Source: CAVZXS01 sp963779325 (GTDB lineage: Bacteria > Bacteroidota > Bacteroidia > Chitinophagales > Chitinophagaceae). From it: a stretch of 64,000 nt of DNA. This document shows positions 53,323 through 62,193 of this stretch, one piece after another (positions within the stretch are counted from its first letter, which is position 1; every line of letters begins with the position of its first letter). The notes under the pieces are model-generated. The model saw nothing but the letters and a program-made list of their open reading frames with translations, was not told the origin of the DNA and made no database searches. The stretch is taken from assembly GCA_963779325.1 (NCBI GenBank), contig CAVZXS010000017.1, forward strand, positions 1-64,000, given 5' to 3'. Both the position numbers and the translations under genes were made by a program.

Positions 53323-54465
53323 ATGCAAAAATCATTTCCCGTTTTCTTAGAGAAATTCAGAAGAGTTACTTCGGGCGGCAATTATATGCCCGAGGTGGAC
53401 GGTCTGCGCTTTATCGCTATTGTTTGGGTAGCAGGTTTAATGCATCTTACCAACATCATTGATATAAATATCTATAACAGGCAATTAATTAAAACCGATT
53501 TTGTAAGAAGTGTTGTGCTGGAAGGAGGCAATGGCGTATCCTTCTTTTTTATGATCAGCGGGTTTATATTGGCCCTGCCATTTATAAAAGAAAAATTATA
53601 CGGCGGACATAAAGTAATACTGAAAAAATATTACCTGCGCAGGTTGACAAGATTAGAACCGCCATATATCGCTGCTTTATTGTTAGCTTTTGTATTGTTG
53701 GTTTTTGTTTTAAAAAAATACTCTTTTCCGGCTTTGTTGCCGCACCTTGCTGCCTCTTCCGTTTACCTGCACAATATCATTTACAACGGCTCATCAAGCG
53801 TATTGGGTGTGGCCTGGTCGTTGGAAGTAGAAGTACAGTTTTATATTTTGGCCCCCTTTCTCAGCTTTATTTTTTATATAAAACAAGATATTGTGCGAAG
53901 GTTGATATTGCTTACATCAGTTATACTTTTTGCGATATACGCTTTCAATCATTTATGGCAAATGCCCGCTTCTATTATTCATGCAGCCTGTTATTTTTTG
54001 AGCGGCATGTTGCTGGCCGATCTGTATTGCGGTAAATGGAAGCTGTTTAATCATTCTGCAATTACATTATATGCAGGTATTTTAATTTTCATGAGTCTTC
54101 ATTTTGTTTTTTCTGTAAAGACAATAGAATTGTTTTTATTAAAGCTGCTGATGATGAACGTATTTTTTTATATCGCCATTACCAATGCAGCATTGAAAAA
54201 GATAATGAGTATACAATGGATTAGCATCATCGGCGGCATGTGCTACTCTATTTATTTATTGCATTTATTAGTCATGTCCGCAGTCAGTAAATTACTGTAT
54301 AACTTCCATATCGAAAATAAGTTGGCAGGTTTTATCTTTTATAATGTTTGTTTAATAGTCGCAGTATTGGCAGTAAGCATGGTTTTTTACAAAATGATTG
54401 AACAGCCCTGTATGAAAAGAGATTGGTACAAAAAGTTATTTATGAAACGAGGTCCATTTATTTAA
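53323..54465 (+). CDS. Membrane acyltransferase (acyltransferase_3/OatA-like)
   Basis: From ATG 53323 the product is 380 residues with about ten membrane segments. The family opening is MPEVDGLRFIAIVWV (about 20-35). GNGVSFFFMISGFILALPF, RRLTRLEPPYI and the later VAWSLEVEVQFYILAPF follow. Such enzymes O-acylate sugars of cell-wall or surface polymers. The expected His in the first segment is replaced by MPEVDG, as in some homologues. It follows ald closely and may be cotranscribed. Confidence 0.85.
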   Translation: MQKSFPVFLEKFRRVTSGGNYMPEVDGLRFIAIVWVAGLMHLTNIIDINIYNRQLIKTDFVRSVVLEGGNGVSFFFMISGFILALPFIKEKLYGGHKVILKKYYLRRLTRLEPPYIAALLLAFVLLVFVLKKYSFPALLPHLAASSVYLHNIIYNGSSSVLGVAWSLEVEVQFYILAPFLSFIFYIKQDIVRRLILLTSVILFAIYAFNHLWQMPASIIHAACYFLSGMLLADLYCGKWKLFNHSAITLYAGILIFMSLHFVFSVKTIELFLLKLLMMNVFFYIAITNAALKKIMSIQWISIIGGMCYSIYLLHLLVMSAVSKLLYNFHIENKLAGFIFYNVCLIVAVLAVSMVFYKMIEQPCMKRDWYKKLFMKRGPFI

Positions 54466-54551
54466 GTCGTTAATAACTAACGGATATAAATATTTTGTTT
54501 AAACGAAAAAAAGGATAATTTAGATAATTGTTTAACCTAAAATCAACAAGA

Positions 54552-54833
54552 ATGAAAAAATTATTTTTCGCAGCCCTCGTTTTAACACTGACAGGCTGTG
54601 CGCAGAAAGATTGGTCGAAAGGATATATTGCTAAAAAATGTAAAGAAGGAATGAAAGAAAATGAACAGAGCAAAGTGTTAACCGATGATCAGATGGGTAA
54701 GATATGTGATTGCTCTGCTGAAAAAATGGTTGTAAAATACAAATCAGAAGAAGAAGCAAATAAAGATATTTCGGGTTCCCAAGAGATCGGGATGTCTTGT
54801 GCCATGTCTGTAATGACCGGCGGAGCCAAATAA
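54552..54833 (+). CDS. Small hypothetical lipoprotein
   Basis: From ATG 54552 the product is 93 residues. The lipoprotein signal FFAALVLTLTGC precedes a helical, charged mature part with three further cysteines (KKCKEGM, ICDCSAEK, MSCAM). The pattern C...CxC...C might bind a metal or form disulfides in the periplasm; no family is recognised. ATG 54528 would place 8 residues before the signal. Confidence 0.6.
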   Translation: MKKLFFAALVLTLTGCAQKDWSKGYIAKKCKEGMKENEQSKVLTDDQMGKICDCSAEKMVVKYKSEEEANKDISGSQEIGMSCAMSVMTGGAK

Positions 54834-54877
54834 AACTCAACTAAAGAATGAATTGATAGTGGCCTTGAGCCACTATT

Positions 54878-55501
54878 TTATTTATAATCAGCAACTGCAA
54901 TAATCTTCTTACAAAACTTATACTCCACTTCATCATTGCTGCTTACTATTACCAACCTGTTTTTACAATATTCATTAATCAGTTGATGATACAAAGCAAT
55001 CCCTTCAGTATCTAAATTGGTACAAGGCTCGTCCAATAAGACCAACGATGTATCGGATAAAATACATTGCGCCAGTTTTACCCGTTGCTTCATACCGCTG
55101 CTGTAGTAGCGTATTTGTTTATTGGCTGCTTTATTAAGCCCTATACTATTTGTTATTTCTTTGACTGATAAGGAAGAAACAAATGGTTTAAACTTTTGAT
55201 GAAACATAAGAAACTCCGCCAGCGTCATTTCTTCTATCACTTCTAAATAAGGAGCCGTTACAGAAACATGCTTGTGTATTTCATCAGACGGAGCTTTATA
55301 TTTTTTTCCCTGCAATTCATAGTATAAATTTCCCTCACTCAAATCCATAGCCCCGCTGATTACCTGTAGTAATGTGCTTTTGCCCGATCCGTTGGGACCC
55401 GTAATTGCATAAGATTGGCCTGTCTGAAATTCGCAGGTAAGATGACGAAAAATCCAGTCGCGGTTAAACCGTTTGCCGGCATCAGAGAGGGAAATCGTCA
55501 T
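54878..55501 (-). CDS. ABC transporter ATP-binding protein
   Basis: The product is 207 residues, a single ATPase domain without partner genes nearby. Walker A GPNGSGKST, signature YSSGMKQRVKLA, Walker B LVLLDEPCTNLD are intact; the switch region is VIVSSNDEVEY, with Asn instead of His. It overlaps lpxA by 20 bases and is therefore translationally coupled to it. The permease is unknown. Confidence 0.85.
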   Translation of the reverse strand: MTISLSDAGKRFNRDWIFRHLTCEFQTGQSYAITGPNGSGKSTLLQVISGAMDLSEGNLYYELQGKKYKAPSDEIHKHVSVTAPYLEVIEEMTLAEFLMFHQKFKPFVSSLSVKEITNSIGLNKAANKQIRYYSSGMKQRVKLAQCILSDTSLVLLDEPCTNLDTEGIALYHQLINEYCKNRLVIVSSNDEVEYKFCKKIIAVADYK

Positions 55502-56288
55502 CGGTATTGCCTTTAGTGAAGCGTTTTATTATACCTCTCGGGCTTTCGCGTACAAAAGTTACAATTTCATCACGTTCATCAGTTGCAGGCATTTCTTCTT
55601 CTATGTATTCTATGGCCTGGCTTGTATTCATTCCTTTATTATACAAAACACGATAGATATCTAATATGTGATTGATTCTTTCCAAACTAAATCCTCTGCG
55701 TTTTAAGCCAATCGAATTTACCCCGGCATAACTAAGCGGCGTACGACCCGCTTTTATATACGGCGGCACATCTTTACTTACCAATGAACCGCCACTTACA
55801 AATGAATGGGCGCCAATTTTTGCAAACTGATGTACGGCACACATGCCGCCCAGTATGGACCAATCGCCAATAGTGACATGACCGGCAACCTGCGTGTTAT
55901 TGCTCATTATACAATTATCGCCCACCCAGCAATCGTGTGCTAAGTGGCAGTAGGCCATTATTAAACAGTTTTTCCCTACCACTGTTTTATCCCTATCCTT
56001 TGTACCGCGGTTCACCGTAACAAACTCACGAATTGTAGTGCCATCGCCAATTTCTACATTGCTGTATTCGCCCTGGTATTTCAAGTCCTGCGGTATGGCG
56101 GCTATTACGGCGCCCGGAAAAATGCGGCAGTTCTTTCCAATTCTTGCCCCTTCCATAATGGTTACATTGGAGCCAATCCAGGTACCCTCGCCAATTTCTA
56201 CATCTTGATGTATTACGGTAAAGGGGTCAATTTTTACATTGGTGGCCAATCTTGAATTGGGATGAATGTATGTATGGGGATGAATCAT
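55482..56288 (-). CDS. lpxA: Acyl-ACP-UDP-N-acetylglucosamine O-acyltransferase
   Basis: The product is 268 residues with a left-handed beta-helix of hexapeptide repeats (about 1-190) and a C-terminal helical domain. The catalytic His is in AYCHLAHDCWVG, and GGMCAVHQFAKIG is the family signature. LpxA makes the first acyl transfer of lipid A synthesis. The usual neighbours lpxD and lpxC-fabZ are not in the window. A -7 box (56328-56335) gives a 40-base leader. It is coupled to an ABC ATPase. Confidence 0.95.
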   Translation of the reverse strand: MIHPHTYIHPNSRLATNVKIDPFTVIHQDVEIGEGTWIGSNVTIMEGARIGKNCRIFPGAVIAAIPQDLKYQGEYSNVEIGDGTTIREFVTVNRGTKDRDKTVVGKNCLIMAYCHLAHDCWVGDNCIMSNNTQVAGHVTIGDWSILGGMCAVHQFAKIGAHSFVSGGSLVSKDVPPYIKAGRTPLSYAGVNSIGLKRRGFSLERINHILDIYRVLYNKGMNTSQAIEYIEEEMPATDERDEIVTFVRESPRGIIKRFTKGNTDDDFPL

Positions 56289-56327
56289 GCTGAAATATTA
56301 GGATTACCCGCCCCGGGCGGAAACGTG

Positions 56328-56335
56328 CAAAATTA
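56328..56335 (-). promoter_or_regulatory. -7 box TAATTTTG of lpxA
   Basis: Perfect TAnnTTTG on the minus strand. A GC palindrome (GGCCCGGGCC, 56373-56382) and an A/T-rich spacer lie upstream. Confidence 0.55.
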
Positions 56336-56485
56336 ATTGTAAAAGCTTAGATACTAAGGGGTTTTTTTTAGGCCCGGGCCTTAAGCCCGTTGTGGAGGAT
56401 GTTTTGGATGGCGAATTCAATGCATGTTTTTTCAGAATCAACAAAAAAATCGCCAACTCACTTTCCACATCCCGTCTCATTCCCC

Positions 56486-56493
56486 TACCTTTG
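56486..56493 (+). promoter_or_regulatory. -7 box TACCTTTG of rpmH
   Basis: Perfect TAnnTTTG with a leader of about 100 bases to ATG 56599. The leader has no recognised structure. Confidence 0.55.
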
Positions 56494-56598
56494 CCGTCCT
56501 TTCACAAAACAACGGGTGTGGTGATCTGTTGTTGAGGATTGAAACCGTCCGCTTCTCCGGATATTATTTCAAAAAAACGTGAAAAAAGATTAAAAACA

Positions 56599-56754
56599 AT
56601 GAAACGTACATTCCAACCACATCGTAAGCGTCGTAAAACCGTACATGGTTTTCGTAAACGTATGCAAACCGCCAATGGCCGCAAGGTATTGGCCAGTCGC
56701 AGAGCGAAAGGTCGTAAGAAACTGACTGTTTCTGACGAAAGCAGATTAAAATAG
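56599..56754 (+). CDS. rpmH: 50S ribosomal protein L34
   Basis: From ATG 56599 the product is 51 residues: [18 protein letters not shown], then [22 protein letters not shown], the universal L34 sequence. The frame opens earlier (56539), but only the ATG at 56599 fits the family. It is followed by a terminator and then rnpA, the usual rpmH-rnpA-yidD arrangement. No dnaA or origin is nearby. Confidence 0.98.
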   Translation: MKRTFQPHRKRRKTVHGFRKRMQTANGRKVLASRRAKGRKKLTVSDESRLK

Positions 56755-56829
56755 AATACTTGCCCTCCGTCTTCTTCCCTGTTGGTAACAGGCCACGACA
56801 GACAGGATGGCAAAAACTATATTTTTTTA

Positions 56830-56857
56830 TAGCTCCGATTTTCGGAGCTATTTTTTT
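56830..56857 (+). terminator. Terminator after rpmH
   Basis: TAGCTCCGA (56830-56838) and TCGGAGCTA (56842-56850) pair around TTT; T7 follows. So rnpA needs its own promoter. Confidence 0.9.
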
Positions 56858-56963
56858 ACACGCAATAAATCTATTTTATAGATATTTATACCGAATCGCT
56901 ATGCAAAACAGGTCTATTTGATATTGGTTTCCGCACTCGGTATTATACCAATTCTTTTAGGAT

Positions 56964-57383
56964 TTGATTATAAATCAATTTAGCATTATACCATTGGCAA
57001 AGTCATTTACATTAGGAAAAAACGAGCGGCTTAAAAGCCGGAAACTGATTGAGCAATTGTTCAAAGAAGGGAAAAGCTTTGCTGTTAATCCTTTTCGAAT
57101 ATACGTTTTGACCGGTGAAGCACCCGCTGCAGAAATCAAATTCGGCGTAGGCGTAAGTACAAAGAACTTCAAAAAAGCCGTGTACCGCAATAGGGTGAAA
57201 AGATTAATAAGAGAAGCATACCGCTTGCAGAAAAATGAACAGCTGCAAAACGTACAGGGGAAAAATATCCGGCTCAGTTTATTTTTTATTTATACCGCCA
57301 AAGAATTACCTGTATACAAAGAAGTGTATGATAAAATGACGATAGCTTTACAAAAAATAAATAAACAGTTTAATGAATCCTAA
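56964..57383 (+). CDS. rnpA: Ribonuclease P protein component
   Basis: The open frame encodes 139 residues from TTG 56964. The conserved part starts [19 protein letters not shown], so TTG at 56994 (giving 129 residues) is also plausible; no ATG is available near the N-terminus. The family signature [16 protein letters not shown] and the basic cleft are intact. It supports the RNase P RNA in tRNA 5'-end maturation. It overlaps yidD by 11 bases. Confidence 0.9.
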   Translation: MIINQFSIIPLAKSFTLGKNERLKSRKLIEQLFKEGKSFAVNPFRIYVLTGEAPAAEIKFGVGVSTKNFKKAVYRNRVKRLIREAYRLQKNEQLQNVQGKNIRLSLFFIYTAKELPVYKEVYDKMTIALQKINKQFNES

Positions 57384-57633
57384 AGATTCAAAAAATGCCT
57401 TCAGCATATTGGCTTCCATTTTATCGCTGCCTTTTATTGCACTGATAAAAATTTACCAATGGATCATATCGCCCTGGTTGGGCGCCAACAAATGCCGTTA
57501 TACACCCACTTGCTCTCACTATGCCGCCGAAGCTTTAAAAAAACACGGTGTATTTAAAGGCTTGTGGCTGGCCATCAAAAGAATTTCCAAATGCCATCCT
57601 TGGGGCGGCAACGGTTATGATCCGGTGCCTTAA
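57373..57633 (+). CDS. yidD: Membrane protein insertion efficiency factor YidD
   Basis: The product is 86 residues. The N-terminal amphipathic segment is followed by [29 protein letters not shown] and [14 protein letters not shown], the family hallmark with three cysteines. It helps YidC-dependent membrane insertion. It overlaps rnpA (ATG inside the rnpA end), so translation is coupled. Confidence 0.95.
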   Translation: MNPKDSKNAFSILASILSLPFIALIKIYQWIISPWLGANKCRYTPTCSHYAAEALKKHGVFKGLWLAIKRISKCHPWGGNGYDPVP

Positions 57634-57652
57634 TTTTTTTTCAATAAAAAAA

Positions 57653-57678
57653 TCCGCTGTAGTTTTATTTACAACGGA
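57653..57678. terminator. Terminator between yidD and sod
   Basis: TCCGCTGTA (57653-57661) and TACAACGGA (57670-57678) pair with one C-A mismatch. A long A-run to the left gives a T-run on the minus strand, fitting the end of sod. Confidence 0.65.
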
Positions 57679-57700
57679 CTTTAAAATAGTTGAAGAATTC

Positions 57701-58309
57701 TTAATGGCTCAAATCGGCAAATCGTTCAGCCACTTTGCTCCAGTTTACTACATTCCAAAACGCTGCCAGGTAATCGGCCCTTTTGTTTTGATACTTTAAA
57801 TAATACGCATGTTCCCAAACATCGCAACCCAATAAAGGTGTTCCTTTTACTTCAGCTACATCCATCAGCGGGTTATCCTGGTTCGGCGTCGAGCTGATTT
57901 CCAATTTACCGTCTTTTGCAATAAGCCAAGCCCAGCCGCTGCCAAACCTTGTCATACCGGCTGCGGCAAATTTTTCTTTAAATGTATCAAAAGAACCAAA
58001 AGCAGTATTGATAGTATCAGCTAATTTTCCTGAAGGAGCGCCGCCTGCTTTAGGCGCTAAGCTTTCCCAAAAAAATGTGTGGTTCCAGTGTCCGCCGCCA
58101 TTATTACGTACCGCAGGAGATATGGTACCGGCGGCAGCTATTAATTGTTGTAAACTTTTATTTTCATGCTCGGTACCGGCTACGGCCTTGTTCAGGTTGT
58201 CAACATAGGCCTGGTGATGTTTGCCATGGTGTATTTGCATGGTTAAGGTATCAATGTGCGGCTCTAATGCTTCGTGTGCATACGATAATGCAGGTAATGT
58301 AAATGCCAT
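57701..58309 (-). CDS. sodA: Superoxide dismutase (Fe/Mn family)
   Basis: The product is 202 residues. Metal ligands are His in [16 protein letters not shown] (first), His in [10 protein letters not shown], and Asp and His in [15 protein letters not shown]. The motif order is standard. Sequence does not decide Fe or Mn. Start ATG 58309 is right at the conserved N-terminal [18 protein letters not shown]. No signal peptide is seen, so it is cytoplasmic. Confidence 0.95.
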   Translation of the reverse strand: MAFTLPALSYAHEALEPHIDTLTMQIHHGKHHQAYVDNLNKAVAGTEHENKSLQQLIAAAGTISPAVRNNGGGHWNHTFFWESLAPKAGGAPSGKLADTINTAFGSFDTFKEKFAAAGMTRFGSGWAWLIAKDGKLEISSTPNQDNPLMDVAEVKGTPLLGCDVWEHAYYLKYQNKRADYLAAFWNVVNWSKVAERFADLSH

Positions 58310-58446
58310 AGTTATTTAAAATTTACTCTCAATACCCGTGCAGGTAGTGCGAGGATGTGAAAAATTATTTTTGCAGAAAACGAATTTACACCGAATGAGT
58401 GAATAAATCAGCAGGGATAAGGATTGTTTCTAAAAATAGTAAATCA

Positions 58447-59470
58447 TCAAAGCAGTCCTGTTAACGATTTGGAGATACGCCGGCGCTTATCATTATACAA
58501 TTCCGTGTATTTCTTTTTTGTCGGTTCGTTCAGGAAGCTCTTGTTTGTTAATGCATGCACTTTTTCTTCATCGGACAAAAATTTTTGCAGCATACGTTTA
58601 ATTCTTTGCGGCAATAACCCCATTCTTTTACCAAATTCCATAAAATCGTCAAAGGCATAAAATCCGTAAGAAGAATAACTTGGGTGCTTAAAATCATTTT
58701 CATACAAACCGTCGGTTAATGCAAGATCGCTGTCATCTACATGAATACGGGTGTTTATTAAATCATACGCCGGCGACAGAAATGCATCGCCGATTAGTGA
58801 ACAATCAATACGTGAAAAGTTTTTGAGGTGCGCATCGCCATTACTGAACAAATAATTAAACACTACGAGTTGAAAAAAAGCTTCTTTTGATGCGGTAATA
58901 GCGGGGACATATTGATCAATTAAATCGGCTATACCCTCATAAGTATAATCATACTTATAGTTTTTGCCTGCATTTTTACTTGTCCTCTGTGCTAATGAGG
59001 CAAAGTCTTCCTTCAAACACCTGCTGCCATCCTGCTTTACATCAAACCGTTTGGTTATGTAAGCAGGCACCCCATCACTGAAAAAAATAAGTGCATTTTT
59101 CGCCGTTGGTAATTTAAAAACCTGTTCGGCTATTTGCATAGTCAGGTGTTCATTAGCCGGCACCTGGGTTACATTTAATAAATCAGCAGGTATGGGTTTT
59201 AAAATATATTCTCCACCTTTAGTAGTTAGCTCCAATGTCTTATCAACCAATTTCAACGAAAATTTTTCCTGTACTCCTGAAATGGAAATATTGGTCCTGT
59301 TTTCAGTGAATATTTTTTTCTGTTCGTCATTCGTGCTGCGGCGAAGGAAATGGAAGTACATGACTAACCCTTTTACCGGCAAACATCTCCTTTCTGCATT
59401 TAGGAGAATAAGTGGCAAATCCCTCAGCCAATGTGCCGGGGCAAACTTGTATATTTATTTTTTCCGTCAT
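58447..59470 (-). pseudogene. hipT: HipT-like serine/threonine kinase toxin, frameshifted at its N-terminus
   Basis: The kinase body (58447 to about 59346) has the HipA C-terminal fold. It shows the Gly-rich loop with an SIS motif (NISISGVQEKFSL), Lys in YITKRFDV, catalytic NGDAHLKNFS and metal-binding PAYDLINT. The open frame from 59418 begins with unlikely residues (MPLILLNAERRC). The true start is ATG 59470, overlapping the hipS stop as ATGA; it reads MTEKINIQVCPGTLAEGF and ends HVLPF before stop 59327-59329. Ignoring one base of GG at 59346-59347 joins HVLPF to LRRSTNDEQKK. In E. coli, HipT phosphorylates tryptophanyl-tRNA synthetase. The pattern fits a broken or misread toxin. Confidence 0.82.
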
Positions 59471-59793
59471 TTAATTTCTTCTACACTTATGGCGCCAATG
59501 GTTTCGCAGGCGGCTGTTTTTAATAATAAACCAAAATCATCTTCTTCATCAATTTTTAAAATACGGCATTGTATTTTTCTGTTGGCGCCTTCACTCAGCA
59601 TATTAAAAAAGAAAGCGAACAATTCTTTTGATTGATGATTTTGTTTTTTTTTTGGAAGCGTCACACTGATCGGCGGCAGTGTTGTATTAGAAAAATATGA
59701 ATCATCATACTCAAATACATATTCGCTCTTATCTAACTCGCTGATGGTACCGGCAACTATTTTATTAAAGTAAACCCTTCCTTGTCTCATCAT
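59467..59793 (-). CDS. hipS: HipS-like protein (HipA N-terminal subdomain)
   Basis: The product is 108 residues and matches the N-terminal subdomain 1 of HipA: GRVYFNKIVAGTISELDKSEYVFEYDDSY, then PPISVTLP (typical PxSxxLP) and LFAFFFNMLSEGANR. In tripartite HipBST systems this small protein, not HipB, is the main antitoxin. It overlaps hipB by 29 bases and hipT by ATGA, consistent with coupled translation in order B-S-T. Confidence 0.88.
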   Translation of the reverse strand: MMRQGRVYFNKIVAGTISELDKSEYVFEYDDSYFSNTTLPPISVTLPKKKQNHQSKELFAFFFNMLSEGANRKIQCRILKIDEEDDFGLLLKTAACETIGAISVEEIK

Positions 59794-60001
59794 TTATCGG
59801 TTTAAATTGAATTTTCATCTCCAAACCCAACACATCTAATACTTTTAACCAAAACAGGATACCCGTATTTGCTTGACCTGTTTCAATAGAACGTATTGTT
59901 TTAATACCAACGCCGGTCAATTCAGCCAAGTCAGCTTGGGTATATCCAAGTTGTTCACGCCGGGCTTTTATTCTTTTTGTTAAATCAGATAGATTTTGCA
60001 T
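59765..60001 (-). CDS. hipB: HipB-like XRE-family DNA-binding protein
   Basis: The product is 78 residues with the helix-turn-helix LGYTQADLAELTGVGIKTIRSIE (about 18-40). The end (LGLEMKIQFKP) matches HipB-type antitoxins, which repress the operon and join the complex. It is the first gene. Two direct repeats just upstream (60002-60029, 60062-60089) are its probable operators. Confidence 0.88.
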   Translation of the reverse strand: MQNLSDLTKRIKARREQLGYTQADLAELTGVGIKTIRSIETGQANTGILFWLKVLDVLGLEMKIQFKPINDETRKGLL

Positions 60002-60090
60002 AAAAGAGCAGTATTACGCCTTTTTTAAGTCAAATGTAAATATAATAAAAATTTATATAGAAAAAGAGCGGTATTGCACCTTTTTGAAAG
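60002..60090 (-). promoter_or_regulatory. Two direct repeats, probable HipB operators
   Basis: Bases 60002-60029 (AAAAGAGCAGTATTACGCC then T6AA) recur at 60062-60089 (AAAAGAGCGGTATTGCACC then T5GAA), 60 bases apart, with four or five changes over 28 bases. The first copy touches the hipB start codon. The repeats occupy the promoter region of the operon. Confidence 0.75.
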
Positions 60091-60122
60091 TTATTCTAAA
60101 ATAATCAGATATATAAATATCT

Positions 60123-60144
60123 AATAGGCGCTTAGATGCCTATT
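60123..60144. terminator. Terminator downstream of tadA
   Basis: AATAGGC (60123-60129) and GCCTATT (60138-60144) pair. It lies 45 bases past the tadA stop; the T-run is weak, and it separates tadA from hipBST. Confidence 0.55.
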
Positions 60145-60188
60145 TTGAATATTTATTATATTTATCCAGCTACAATAATTAGTAAAAA

Positions 60189-60659
60189 CTATCTCCTTAT
60201 TTGAAAAAAACTCTTCATCAATAGGGCGCATTCATCTTTTAATACACCGGTTATTATTTCCGTTTTTGGGTGAAATGGTGAGGCCGCCACATAATCGGCG
60301 GTCGGCGAAAAGGAGCAGTTGCCGGTAATTCTTTGATGCCCGTTCTTTTCATCATCGGCACCCCATACAATTTTCGAAATTTTGCTCCAGTACAATGCAC
60401 CGGCACACATAAGGCAGGGTTCTACTGTTACATACAATGCGGCATCGGGTAAATATTTACTGCCCAAAAAATTAAAGGCAGATGTAAGTGCAATCATTTC
60501 GGCATGTGCAGTGGGGTCATTTAATTTTTCTACCATATTATGTCCGCGGGCAATTATTTTTCCGTTCAGCAATACAATAGCACCAACCGGAACTTCGCCT
60601 TCATCAAAAGCCTTCTTCGCTTCCTTTAAAGCCTGCAGCATATAGTATTCATCGGTCAT
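60189..60659 (-). CDS. tadA: tRNA-adenosine deaminase-type nucleoside deaminase
   Basis: The product is 156 residues. The zinc-deaminase motifs are HAEMIAL (His and catalytic Glu) and PCLMCAGAL (two Cys). EVPVGAIV at residues 21-28 is typical of TadA, which makes inosine at position 34 of tRNA-Arg. A guanine deaminase of the same family cannot be fully excluded. It is divergent from the aldehyde dehydrogenase gene. Confidence 0.88.
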   Translation of the reverse strand: MTDEYYMLQALKEAKKAFDEGEVPVGAIVLLNGKIIARGHNMVEKLNDPTAHAEMIALTSAFNFLGSKYLPDAALYVTVEPCLMCAGALYWSKISKIVWGADDEKNGHQRITGNCSFSPTADYVAASPFHPKTEIITGVLKDECALLMKSFFQIRR

Positions 60660-60778
60660 TATACTCCGAAGTTATGCCATTTAAATTTTAAAAATAAGCG
60701 GCGTATACAGTAAAAGAAGCAGGTAAAGACAGCATGTAATTTTCAATTTATGCTATACAAGCGCTTTGTCTTAATTTT

Positions 60779-60792
60779 CAGTTTTAAAACTG
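60779..60792 (+). promoter_or_regulatory. Perfect palindrome before the aldehyde dehydrogenase gene
   Basis: CAGTTTTAAAACTG ends 4 bases before ATG 60797. A repressor site or leader structure is possible; no clear -7 box lies upstream. Confidence 0.4.
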
Positions 60793-60796
60793 TTGT

Positions 60797-62167
60797 ATGA
60801 TAACGGAACAATTGAATGCAATGCGTAATTTTTTTAATAGCGACACTACAAAGACATATACTTTCCGCATTGAACAATTAAAAAAGTTAAAACAAGCCAT
60901 ATTAAAATATGAGCAGGAAATAAGCGCAGCCCTGTATACCGATTTAAAAAAGAGTCCCGAAGAAGCTTACTCTACCGAAACAGGTTTGGTATTAGCTGAA
61001 ATCAGTTTCGCAATAAAAAAATTACGTCGTTGGATGGAACCTCAATCGGTCTCTACTAATTTAGCCAATCTTCCTTCAGTCAGTAAGATTTACAGGGATC
61101 CGTTGGGTGTTGTCTTAATAATCGCTCCGTGGAATTATCCTTTCCAGCTTTTACTATTACCGCTGGCGGGTGCTATTGCGGGCGGCAATTGCGCCGTGCT
61201 TAAACCATCGGAGTTAGCCCCTGCTACCAATACCATTATTGAAAAAATAATCAGTGAAACTTTTGCTGATAATTATATTAAAGTATTACAAGGCGACGGC
61301 GCTAGCATAGTACCGGCCATGATGAATAATTTTCGTTTCGATCATGTTTTTTATACAGGCAGTATTCCGGTAGGTAAAATAATTTACAAAATGGCCGCCG
61401 AACAATTGGTGCCTGTAACACTTGAACTTGGCGGCAAAAGCCCGGCGATTGTAGAAGCCGATGCAAATCTTACTGTTGCCGCAAAAAGAATTGTATTGGG
61501 CAAATTTATTAACGCGGGGCAAATCTGTATTGCGCCGGATTATTTATTGGTGCACCAATCGGTAAAAGACGAACTGCTGCAAAAGATGACAGCAACGATT
61601 GAAAAATTTTATACAAAAGATGCAGCTGCAAGTTACGATTACGGAAAAATAATTAATGAAAAACGATTTGATAAATTGGTAAGCTGCCTGGCACAGGGAA
61701 AAATTATTACCGGCGGGCAGCACGATAAAAGCAAATTATTTATTGCACCAACTATTTTAGAAGGGGTATCCATGAATGATCCTGTAATGACCGAAGAAAT
61801 TTTTGGCCCGATATTGCCGGTACTAAGTTATACATCAATGCAGCAGGCGGAAGCCATTGTAAAACAGAATGCGAACCCGCTGGCTTTTTATTTATTTACT
61901 TCCAATAAAAAAACGGAAAGAGAATGGATAAATAAAGTGCCGTTTGGCGGCGGTTGCATAAATAATGCCGACTGGCATTTTACCAATCATCATTTGCCGT
62001 TTGGCGGTGTGGGCAACAGCGGGCTAGGAGCTTATCACGGGCGATTTAGTTTCGATACATTTACAAGGATGAAACCGGTACTGAAAACACCTACCTGGTT
62101 TGACCCTTCCGTTAAGTATCCTTCATTTAAAGGAAGATTGAAATTTTTTAAATGGATATTCCGATAA
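60797..62167 (+). CDS. Aldehyde dehydrogenase family protein
   Basis: The product is 456 residues, the short form typical of fatty-aldehyde/coniferyl-aldehyde dehydrogenases. Motifs: APWNYPFQLLLLPL, KPSELAPATN (cofactor), ELGGKSPAIV (base Glu), NAGQICIAPDYLL (nucleophile Cys) and EEIFGPILPV. The C-terminus (LKFFKWIFR) is basic and hydrophobic, suggesting membrane contact as in the fatty-aldehyde class. It is followed after 26 bases by a glutathione peroxidase and then a hemolysin-III gene, probably one operon. Confidence 0.92.
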   Translation: MITEQLNAMRNFFNSDTTKTYTFRIEQLKKLKQAILKYEQEISAALYTDLKKSPEEAYSTETGLVLAEISFAIKKLRRWMEPQSVSTNLANLPSVSKIYRDPLGVVLIIAPWNYPFQLLLLPLAGAIAGGNCAVLKPSELAPATNTIIEKIISETFADNYIKVLQGDGASIVPAMMNNFRFDHVFYTGSIPVGKIIYKMAAEQLVPVTLELGGKSPAIVEADANLTVAAKRIVLGKFINAGQICIAPDYLLVHQSVKDELLQKMTATIEKFYTKDAAASYDYGKIINEKRFDKLVSCLAQGKIITGGQHDKSKLFIAPTILEGVSMNDPVMTEEIFGPILPVLSYTSMQQAEAIVKQNANPLAFYLFTSNKKTEREWINKVPFGGGCINNADWHFTNHHLPFGGVGNSGLGAYHGRFSFDTFTRMKPVLKTPTWFDPSVKYPSFKGRLKFFKWIFR

Positions 62168-62193
62168 AAAAAGTTGTAGAAAACTATTGAGTA

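Noticed and set aside
56599..57633. Replication origin beside rpmH-rnpA-yidD
   Set aside because: No dnaA, dnaN or cluster of DnaA boxes in the surrounding gaps.
60002..60089. CRISPR-like repeats
   Set aside because: Only two imperfect copies, AT-rich spacer, no cas genes; position before hipB fits operators.
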